From Burkholderia pyrrocinia (lineage in GTDB: Bacteria > Pseudomonadota > Gammaproteobacteria > Burkholderiales > Burkholderiaceae): 64,000 bases of DNA. This document shows, piece by piece, positions 36,860 through 43,750 of the stretch. The first letter of the stretch is position 1. Each line of letters begins with the position of its first letter. Both the position numbers and the translations under genes were made by a program. Below the pieces are notes generated by a model. The model saw only the letters and a program-made list of their open reading frames with translations, was not told the origin of the DNA and did no database searches. The stretch lies in NCBI RefSeq assembly GCF_003330765.1, contig NZ_CP024903.1, forward strand, positions 1,488,001-1,552,000. The letters are read 5' to 3'.

Positions 36860-38095
36860 ATGGAATCTGCCGACCTCACGACCGCGTTCAGCCCGCTGCA
36901 GATCGGCCCGCTGACGCTGCGCAACCGCCTGATCAAGTCCGCAACCAACGAAGGCATGACGCCGAACGGCGTGCCGTCGCGCGCGCTCGTCCGCTTTCAC
37001 GAGCGCATCGCCGAAGGCGGCGCCGCGCTGACGACCGTCGCGTACTGCGCAATCAGCGACGACGGCCGCACGTTCGTCGACCAGGCGCGGCTCGACGTGC
37101 CGACGGTCCGGCAATTCCGTGCGCTGACCGACGCCGTCCATCGCCACGGCGCGGCCGCATCCGCACAGATCACGCACGGCGGCTGCTTCACGTTCCTGCC
37201 GTCGCTGTCGACGAAACGGCCGTTGAGTGCGTCGGGCGGCTTCAACAAGGTTGGCGTGATGAGCGGTCGCTTCCTGAAGCAGGCGATGACACGCGACCAG
37301 ATGTCGGCGATCGCCGACGAATTTGCGCAGGCGGCGCGTCATGCGCGCGACGCCGGCTTCGATGCGGTCGAGATCCACATGGGGCACGGCTATCTGCTGA
37401 GCCAGTTCCTGTCGCCGCTGTACAACCGCCGCCGTGATGCGTACGGCGGCGACGCGGCCCGCCGCGCGGCGTTTCCGGTCGAGGTGCTGCACCGCGTGCT
37501 CGATGCGGTGGGCCGCGATCTCGCCGTGGTCTGCAAGATCGGCGTGACCGAGGGTGTGCGCGGCGGCGGAACGGCCGACGACGCGTGCGAGATCGCGCGG
37601 CGGCTCGAAGCCGAAGGTGCGCACCTGCTCGTGCTGAGCGGCGGGATGAACGTCGAATCGGTGTGGCAGTTGTTCGGCAGCCCGCTGCCCGGCGACGCGC
37701 GCGCAAACGCCGACAACGCGATCGTGCGCACCGCGATGGCGCTGCAGAAGCTCACCGAGCCGAAGATGGGCGCGTTTCGCGAGATGTATTTCCTCGAGCA
37801 CTCGAAGAAGGTGCGCGCGGCCGTCAGGATGCCGCTCGCCTACCTCGGCGGCGTGCGTTCGCGCGGGAACGTCGAGCTGGCGATGCACGAAGGTTTCGAC
37901 GCGGTCGCGCTCGCACGGGCGCTCGTGTTCGAGCCCGGTTTCGTGAACGGGCTGCGCGACGGCCGGCTCGTGCAGTCGGGCTGCACGTCGTGCAACCGCT
38001 GCGTCGTGTCGATGTATACGCCGGGCGGCACGGCGTGCGTATTGCGCGAACCGAACGACCCCGCGCCGAACCGCGTGCCGGCCGCCGGCGCGTGA
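36860..38095 (+). CDS. OYE-family NADH:flavin oxidoreductase with C-terminal cysteine cluster
   Basis: A 411-residue FMN-binding TIM-barrel of the old yellow enzyme / 2,4-dienoyl-CoA reductase group. It has NRLIKSATNEGM, AQITHGGCFTF, EIHMGHGYLLSQFLSPLYNRR and the phosphate-binding LGGVRSRGNVELAM. Near the end are four cysteines (CTSCNRC and a fourth 13 residues after the third), like the [4Fe-4S] site of dienoyl-CoA-reductase-type members. The protein stops there, without the FAD/NAD domain those enzymes carry. The ATG at 36860 gives the normal N-terminus; upstream in-frame sequence is Arg/Pro-rich and not conserved-looking. Confidence 0.82.
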   Translation: MESADLTTAFSPLQIGPLTLRNRLIKSATNEGMTPNGVPSRALVRFHERIAEGGAALTTVAYCAISDDGRTFVDQARLDVPTVRQFRALTDAVHRHGAAASAQITHGGCFTFLPSLSTKRPLSASGGFNKVGVMSGRFLKQAMTRDQMSAIADEFAQAARHARDAGFDAVEIHMGHGYLLSQFLSPLYNRRRDAYGGDAARRAAFPVEVLHRVLDAVGRDLAVVCKIGVTEGVRGGGTADDACEIARRLEAEGAHLLVLSGGMNVESVWQLFGSPLPGDARANADNAIVRTAMALQKLTEPKMGAFREMYFLEHSKKVRAAVRMPLAYLGGVRSRGNVELAMHEGFDAVALARALVFEPGFVNGLRDGRLVQSGCTSCNRCVVSMYTPGGTACVLREPNDPAPNRVPAAGA

Positions 38096-38125
38096 GGTTT
38101 GACGTGGGGCGAGTGACGCGGGCGC

Positions 38126-39253
38126 TCAGCCGGCGTCGCGCGCGCGGGCGAGCGCCGCGAGATTCCCTTCCCCGAACCCGTGGTGCCCCTTGCGCTGCAC
38201 GATCTCGAAGAAGATCTCGCCGGGCCGGCGTTTGACGAAGGTCTGGAAGAACAGGCGGGGCACGCCGTCGCCGCCGATCTCGCCGTCGACCAGCACCGCG
38301 CGGCGGCGCAGCGCGTCGAGATCGACGCCGTGCCCCGGCAGCCGCGCATCGACGTCGTCGTAATAGCGTGCGGGCGGCTCGATGAATTCGACGCCGTTCG
38401 CGCGCAGCGCATCGACGCATGACAGGATGTCGTCGGTGGACAGTGCGACGTGCTGCACGCCCTCGCCCGGATGGTCGGGCAGATACGCATGCATCAGCTC
38501 GGTGCGCCGCGTGCCTTCCTCGTAGACCGGAATCCGCACCGCGCCGCACGGCGACACCATCACGCGCGATTCCTCCGACACATGCCAGTGCGCGTCGATT
38601 TCGTGGATCTCGCGAAAATGCAGCAGGTCGTGGTAGAAATCCAGCCACTCCTGCATGCGCCCCGCGCCGATGGTTTGCGTGAAATGGTCGACCTGCAGCA
38701 GGCCGGTGCCCACGCAATCGAGATCGGTGTGCGCGGTCGCAATGTCGATCGGCCGGAAATCGATGTCGAAGATCGAAATATCGCCGACGCCGCCGCGCTG
38801 GCCGTCCCGCCCGCGCCAGCGGTCGACGAAATAGAGGTGCGAATCGCCGATGCCCTGGATCGCCGGAATCTTCAGCTCGCCGACGCCGACCCGCTCGCCC
38901 TCGAACGCCCACGCGCCGAGCTCGATCGCCCGCTCGAACGCGCGGCGTGCGCTGGCCACGCGCAGCCCGATCGCGCAGACGCCCATCCCGTATTCCTCCG
39001 CATAGCGCGCGGCGAACGAATCGGGCTCGGCGTTGATCAGGAAATGCATCTGCCCTTGCCGGTACAGCGTGACGTTCTTGCTGACATGCCGCGCGATCGC
39101 CTTGAACCCGAGCTGCTCGAAGCGCTGCGCGAGCGCTTCCGGCACGGGCGCCGCGAATTCGACGAATTCGAGGCCGGCCATCCCGAGCGGATTGGCGGCC
39201 GGATCGGCGACGGGCGGCGTATCGCTGGGCAGGGGGTGGGAATTGCCGGGCAT
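38126..39253 (-). CDS. hpd: 4-Hydroxyphenylpyruvate dioxygenase
   Basis: A 375-residue Fe(II) dioxygenase converting 4-hydroxyphenylpyruvate to homogentisate in tyrosine breakdown. The two vicinal-oxygen-chelate halves are clear. Iron-ligand regions are VDHFTQTIGAG, QHVALSTDDIL and the C-terminal FFEIVQRKGHHGFGEGN. I start at the ATG at 39253, with GGAG at a 6-nt spacing; an ATG at 39271 lacks one. It is divergent from the MHS transporter gene. The intergenic region carries two CGATAATCGC sites that recur before the IclR regulator at 42868. Confidence 0.9.
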   Translation of the reverse strand: MPGNSHPLPSDTPPVADPAANPLGMAGLEFVEFAAPVPEALAQRFEQLGFKAIARHVSKNVTLYRQGQMHFLINAEPDSFAARYAEEYGMGVCAIGLRVASARRAFERAIELGAWAFEGERVGVGELKIPAIQGIGDSHLYFVDRWRGRDGQRGGVGDISIFDIDFRPIDIATAHTDLDCVGTGLLQVDHFTQTIGAGRMQEWLDFYHDLLHFREIHEIDAHWHVSEESRVMVSPCGAVRIPVYEEGTRRTELMHAYLPDHPGEGVQHVALSTDDILSCVDALRANGVEFIEPPARYYDDVDARLPGHGVDLDALRRRAVLVDGEIGGDGVPRLFFQTFVKRRPGEIFFEIVQRKGHHGFGEGNLAALARARDAG

Positions 39254-39610
39254 TCCAGTCTCCGGGGACATACGGTCGATGGGGATGGCGCCCGTTGCGT
39301 GCGGCAAGCCCGGCCGGTGTGGCGACCGGGCAACCGCCCCGAACGGGCGAGATTTCGATGCTGCAGATTTTAACCAGATCGTTCACGGCGGCACACCCTG
39401 GCCGAACGGGATATCGGCGCACCGCCTAGTGCAAACCCGGAAAGCGTTCGATAATCGCACGATCTTGAACGATAATCGCGCGCTTTATCCGATTGGCCAA
39501 TTGCCGTCGTGCGGCGTGCGCCCTATTCTCCGTTCACTCATCGACTTCAATGCAGCATCGGACGCGGCGCCGCCACGATTCCATGATGCGCCGTGCCAGG
39601 AGACACCGCC
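39254..39610. promoter_or_regulatory. Divergent hpd / MHS transporter control region with direct repeats
   Basis: 357 bp. CGATAATCGC is present at 39449-39458 and 39470-39479, exactly 21 bp (two helical turns) apart, closer to the transporter. A third copy lies at 42813-42822, upstream of the IclR-type gene. I see no other feature with confidence. Confidence 0.6.
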
Positions 39611-40918
39611 ATGACCCCATCCTTCGACACCCTCGACGCCGCCGCCGGCGCCCGCGTGCGCAGCCAGGCCCGCAAGGCCGCGATCGGCAGCTTCGTCGGC
39701 GCTGTCGTCGACTGGTACGACTTCCTGCTGTACGGGATCGTCGCCGCACTGGTATTCAATTCCGAGTTCTTCCCGAAAGTCAGCCCGACGATGGGCACGC
39801 TCGCGGCGTTCGCGACGTTCGGGGTCGGCTTCCTGTTCCGGCCGCTCGGCGGCGTCGTGTTCGGCCACTACGGCGACCGGCTCGGCCGCAAGCGGATGCT
39901 CGTGCTGACCGTGATGCTGATGGGGCTGTCGACGGTCGCGATCGGCCTGCTGCCGGCGTTCTCGACGATCGGCTGGTGGGCGCCCGTGCTGCTGGTGCTG
40001 ATGCGCGCGGTCCAGGGTTTCGCGGTCGGCGGCGAATGGGGCGGCGCGGCGCTGATGGCCGTCGAGAGCGCGCCGAAGCAAAAGAAGGCGTTCTACAGCA
40101 GCGGCGTGCAGGTCGGCTACGGCGTCGGCCTCGTGCTGGCCACGGGCATCGTGTCGATCCTGAGCCACACGCTCGGCGAGGCCGCGTTCAAGTCGTGGGG
40201 CTGGCGCCTGCCGTTCGTGTTCAGCATCGTGCTGGTGCTGATCGGGCTGTGGGTACGCAAGAACATGGACGAGTCGCAAGAGTTCGTCGAGAAGGTCGAG
40301 CATGGCAACCACAAGCTCCGCCTGCCGGTGCTGGAAGCGCTGACGCGCCATCCGAAGGCGTTCCTGCTGATCATCGCGCTGCGGCTCGCCGAACTGTTCA
40401 CGATGTATATCGTCACCGCGTTCGCGCTCAGCTATTCGACCACGAACCTCGGCATGTCGCGCGACCTGTTCCTGAACATCGGCCTGCTGGTCGGCGCGGT
40501 GAGCTGCGTGACGATCCCGTGCTTCGCATGGTTGGCCGACCGCTACGGCCTGCGCCGCATCTACCTGATCGGCGCGCTGATCGGCGTCGCGTCCGCGGTG
40601 CCGTTCTTCATCGCGCTGGAGGCGCGGTCGATCGCGTGGATCGTGATCTTCTCGATCCTGCTCGCGAACGCCGCGCACGACATGGTCGTGAGCGTCCAGC
40701 AGCCGCTCTTCACCGAGTTGTTCGGCGCCGAGTACCGCTATAGCGGCGCGGGCGTCGGCTACCAGTTCGCGAGTGTCGTCGGCGGCGGGTTCACGCCGTT
40801 CATCGCGGTCGGCCTCGTCAGCGTGGCCGGCGGCTCGTGGCACCTCGTCGCCAGCTATCTCGCGGTGGGCTGCCTGATCTCGCTGGTGGTCGCCGCGCGG
40901 ATGCGGGCGGCGCAGTGA
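39611..40918 (+). CDS. MFS transporter, metabolite:H+ symporter (MHS) family
   Basis: A 435-residue, 12-helix permease of the MHS family (dicarboxylate, aromatic acid or betaine uptake). It has the N-terminal FVGAVVDWYDFLLYGIVAAL segment, the loop 2-3 motif GDRLGRKRMLV and RAVQGFAVGGEWGGAAL. The ATG at 39611 follows GGAG by nine bases. Being divergent from HPPD and sharing its control region, it may import an aromatic acid or tyrosine-pathway intermediate; the substrate is not readable from sequence. Confidence 0.9.
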   Translation: MTPSFDTLDAAAGARVRSQARKAAIGSFVGAVVDWYDFLLYGIVAALVFNSEFFPKVSPTMGTLAAFATFGVGFLFRPLGGVVFGHYGDRLGRKRMLVLTVMLMGLSTVAIGLLPAFSTIGWWAPVLLVLMRAVQGFAVGGEWGGAALMAVESAPKQKKAFYSSGVQVGYGVGLVLATGIVSILSHTLGEAAFKSWGWRLPFVFSIVLVLIGLWVRKNMDESQEFVEKVEHGNHKLRLPVLEALTRHPKAFLLIIALRLAELFTMYIVTAFALSYSTTNLGMSRDLFLNIGLLVGAVSCVTIPCFAWLADRYGLRRIYLIGALIGVASAVPFFIALEARSIAWIVIFSILLANAAHDMVVSVQQPLFTELFGAEYRYSGAGVGYQFASVVGGGFTPFIAVGLVSVAGGSWHLVASYLAVGCLISLVVAARMRAAQ

Positions 40919-40930
40919 CAGCCTGACCGG

Positions 40931-40966
40931 ATGGCCGGCCCGACCCGCGGCCGGCCATTTCTCCAC
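40931..40966 (+). terminator. Terminator after the MHS transporter gene
   Basis: ATGGCCGGCC (40931-40940) and GGCCGGCCAT (40949-40958) form a perfect 10-bp stem with an 8-nt loop, followed by TTCTCC. It starts 12 bp after the stop codon. Confidence 0.7.
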
Positions 40967-41121
40967 GCCGGCCGGCAGCTGGCCCGCTGCCTCGCAGGCG
41001 CGACGTCAAACACTGTCAGTTACGCACGCCGATCCCCCTTTTCCCCTTTGAACATTCCACGCCGCCCGCCGACCAATGGCATCATATGGGCCTACGTCAG
41101 TCACCGATACGCCCCCATATC

Positions 41122-42423
41122 ATGTCGAATCTCATCGTCCACGGCGGCACTCCGCTGCGCGGGGACATCAAGCCGTCCGCGAACAAGAACGCCGTCCTGC
41201 CGATTCTGTGTGCCACCCTGTTGACCGATCAGCCGTTGCGCCTCGTCGGCGTGCCGGACATCACCGACGTACGCAAGATCCTCGACATCTTCCGCACGCT
41301 CGGTAGCGACGTGTCGGTCGATTTCACGACGGGCTTGCTCGAACTCCACCATCGCAACACGAAGTTCGATCCGGCCGTCCACCGGCTGCCCGAGGCGATG
41401 CGCTCGTCGATCATGCTGATTCCGCCGCTGCTCGCGCGCTTCGGCGTCGCGCGCCTCGAGAACGACGTGAAAGGCTGCACGCTCGGCGTGCGCGAGATCG
41501 ATCCGCACGTCGAGGTGTTCGAGCGCTTCGGCGCGCACATCGAGCGCACGCCCGATTCGCTGATCGTCCGCGCCGACGGCCCGCTGACGGCCAACGATCA
41601 CTGGCTCGACTACGCGTCGGTGACGACCACCGAGAACTTCGCGCTGTGCGCAACGACCGCGAGCGGCACGTCGACGCTGATGAACGCGGCGTCCGAGCCG
41701 CACGTGCAGGAGTTCTGCCAGTTCCTCGCGATGATCGGCGTCGCGATCGAGGGCATCGGCACGTCGCGGCTCTGCGTGACGGGCGGCGGCAAGCTCGGCG
41801 GCGGCGAGTTCCGCTTCGCCGAGGATTTTCACGAAATCGCGACGTTCCTCGCGCTCGGCGCGATCACCGGCGGCGACATCACGGTGCGCAACTCGTCGCC
41901 CGAGCACTTCCCGCTGATCGACCGCACGTTCGCGAAGTTCGGCGTGACCGTCACGCATCGCGATGGCTGGTCGCGCGCGGAACGCGACGGCCCGCTGCGC
42001 GTGCGCCGGCCGTTCACGCAGAACATCCTGACCAAGGTCGAAGCCGCGCCGTGGCCGTACCTGCCGGTCGACCTGCTGCCGATCTTCATCGCGCTCGGCG
42101 TGCGTGCGGAAGGCAGCGCGATGTTCTGGAACAAGGTCTACGACGGCGCGCTCGGCTGGTCCGGCGAACTGTCGAAGTTCGGCGCGCACGTGCTGCTGTC
42201 CGATCCGCACCGGCTGATCACGTTCGGCGGGCTGCAACTGACGCCGGCACGCGTCGAGAGCCCGTACATCATCCGCGTCGCGATCGCGCTGCTGATGGTG
42301 GCCGCGAGCATCGAAGGCCGCTCGGAAATCATGAACGCGCTGCCGATCCGCCGCGCGCATCCGCATTTCGTCGAGAACCTGCGCTCGGTCGGCGCGAACG
42401 TCGAGTGGACGAGCAGCGAGTAA
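41122..42423 (+). CDS. UDP-N-acetylglucosamine 1-carboxyvinyltransferase paralogue (MurA-like)
   Basis: A 433-residue EPSP-synthase-fold enzyme. It keeps the MurA essentials: the substrate-site Lys-Asn in KPSANKNAVLPIL, the active-site Cys in the loop GCTLGVREIDPH, and an Asp in PYLPVDLLPIF. It is not in a cell-division or peptidoglycan cluster, so it is probably a second MurA or a relative used in another pathway. The start is unsure: ATG 41122 (used) has no ribosome site and an in-frame ATG lies at 41086. The inverted repeat ATATGGG/CCCATAT (41084-41090 and 41114-41120) spans the leader just before 41122. Confidence 0.85.
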   Translation: MSNLIVHGGTPLRGDIKPSANKNAVLPILCATLLTDQPLRLVGVPDITDVRKILDIFRTLGSDVSVDFTTGLLELHHRNTKFDPAVHRLPEAMRSSIMLIPPLLARFGVARLENDVKGCTLGVREIDPHVEVFERFGAHIERTPDSLIVRADGPLTANDHWLDYASVTTTENFALCATTASGTSTLMNAASEPHVQEFCQFLAMIGVAIEGIGTSRLCVTGGGKLGGGEFRFAEDFHEIATFLALGAITGGDITVRNSSPEHFPLIDRTFAKFGVTVTHRDGWSRAERDGPLRVRRPFTQNILTKVEAAPWPYLPVDLLPIFIALGVRAEGSAMFWNKVYDGALGWSGELSKFGAHVLLSDPHRLITFGGLQLTPARVESPYIIRVAIALLMVAASIEGRSEIMNALPIRRAHPHFVENLRSVGANVEWTSSE

Positions 42424-42647
42424 GGCCGCTCCGGCGGGCGCGGCTCGCGTGACGTCGGCGCCGCGTCCGTCTCCCCCCTTCCTGGGCCGGCGCGTCGGCA
42501 GACAGCCCGGCAACCGGCGCATCTTGAAGGTGAAGGATCGCCGCTTCGCTTCCAGGCGTTACTCCCCTCCCCGCACTCGACGTCGCCCGCACTGATCCCG
42601 GCGCGCCGCCAGGGGGCCGCCGGTAGCGCGCCCGGAATTCTCGACGT

Positions 42648-42800
42648 TCAGGCAAACGGATTTCGCAGCACCGGGCCGCCATCCACGCGAAGGCCATCGT
42701 GCATGTCCTCGGTGTACAGGTAGTCGCAGCCCTCGTACGACGCGGCGGCAACGATGCACGCGTCATAGAAGGACAAGCCATGCCACTCCGCCAGCCTTCG
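42648..42800 (-). pseudogene. C-terminal remnant of a VapC-type PIN-domain toxin
   Basis: Minus-strand codons from 42800 to the stop at 42648 read RLAEWHGLSFYDACIVAAAS, then EGCDYLYTEDMHDGLRV, ending VLRNPFA. This is the C-terminal third of a PIN-domain ribonuclease (VapC family), including the acidic residues of YDA and TEDM. The frame upstream closes at a TGA near 42840, and no start, no N-terminal PIN half and no VapB-like antitoxin are present. The piece overlaps the control region of the divergent IclR gene. Confidence 0.75.
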
Positions 42801-42812
42801 CGTCGATTTGCG

Positions 42813-42822
42813 CGATAATCGC
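42813..42822. promoter_or_regulatory. Third CGATAATCGC site, upstream of the IclR gene
   Basis: Here the motif extends to GCGAT-A-ATCGC, a perfect 5-bp inverted repeat, 46 bp before the start codon. It matches both sites in the hpd/MHS control region, suggesting that the IclR protein binds all three. Confidence 0.55.
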
Positions 42823-42867
42823 CCACTCCCGCGCGATCACCGCGCATGACGCCGCCGCGCCACGACG

Positions 42868-43638
42868 ATGAAAAAGCCCGAACTCGACCGACGCGACTGG
42901 ATTGCCGGCCTCGAAAAAGGCCTGATGATCCTGGAAGCATTCGACAGCCAGCATGCACGCATGACGCCCACGCAAGCCGCCGCGCGCACCGGCCTCACGC
43001 GCACGGCCGCGCGGCGCTACCTGCTGACGCTCGAATCGCTCGGCTACGTCTATACCGACGGCAAGCTGTACGGCCTCACGCCGCGCGTGCTGCGGGTCGG
43101 CTGGTCGTACTTCGATTCGGCGCGCCTGCCGCGCACGGTCCAGCCCTATCTGCAGCAACTGAGCGCGTCGCTGAACGAATCGGCGTATGTGAGCGTGCTC
43201 GACGGATGGGAGCTCGTGTTCATCGCGCGCAACGGCGTGTCGCGCGTGATGACGACCGGCTTCGTGCTCGGCGCGCGCGTGCCGGCGCCGCTCACGTCGC
43301 CGGGCGTCGTGCTGCTCGCCCATCATCCCGATCGCGAGGCCGTGCGCGCGTGGCTCGACGACACCGAACTGCCGCCGTTCACGCCGCACACGATCACCAA
43401 CAAGGCGCGGCTGCTCGAACAGGTCGACCACGCGCGCGACGCGGGTTTCGCGGCGATCGAACAGCAATTGCAGGTCGGCGTGCGCGGGCTCGCGGTGCCG
43501 CTGAAGAACCGTCACGGTGAAGTGGTCGCCGCGCTGAGCACGAACATGCCGATCGGCACGGAGACGACCGACGCCGCCGTGCGGCGCGTGCTGCCGCACC
43601 TGCAGGAAACCGCGCTCGCGATGCTCAACGTGCTGTAG
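42868..43638 (+). CDS. IclR-family regulator (PcaR/PobR-like)
   Basis: A 256-residue regulator. The N-terminal winged helix (about residues 12-70; LEKGLMILEAFDSQHARMTPTQAAARTGLTRTAARRYLLTLESLG, core ARTGLTRTAARRYLLTLE) and the C-terminal IclR effector domain are both complete. The closest-looking relatives control aromatic-acid catabolism (PcaR, PcaU, PobR). A shared promoter motif links it to the hpd/MHS divergent pair about 3.4 kb away. It converges with the helicase gene. Confidence 0.88.
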   Translation: MKKPELDRRDWIAGLEKGLMILEAFDSQHARMTPTQAAARTGLTRTAARRYLLTLESLGYVYTDGKLYGLTPRVLRVGWSYFDSARLPRTVQPYLQQLSASLNESAYVSVLDGWELVFIARNGVSRVMTTGFVLGARVPAPLTSPGVVLLAHHPDREAVRAWLDDTELPPFTPHTITNKARLLEQVDHARDAGFAAIEQQLQVGVRGLAVPLKNRHGEVVAALSTNMPIGTETTDAAVRRVLPHLQETALAMLNVL

Positions 43639-43720
43639 TGTCCCGCCGGCCCGGAACGGGCTCGACTACGCTTGCTGCACCGCTACATTGCTACGCGACG
43701 GATAACACCCTGCGCCGAAA

Positions 43721-43739
43721 CCGGCGGTCCTCCCGCCGG
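43721..43739. terminator. Possible bidirectional hairpin between convergent genes
   Basis: CCGGCGG (43721-43727) and CCGCCGG (43733-43739) form a perfect 7-bp stem with a 5-nt loop, between the IclR gene and the convergent helicase gene. Flanking T/A tracts are short (AAA before, TTTCCC after). Confidence 0.4.
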
Positions 43740-43750
43740 GCGGTTTCCCG

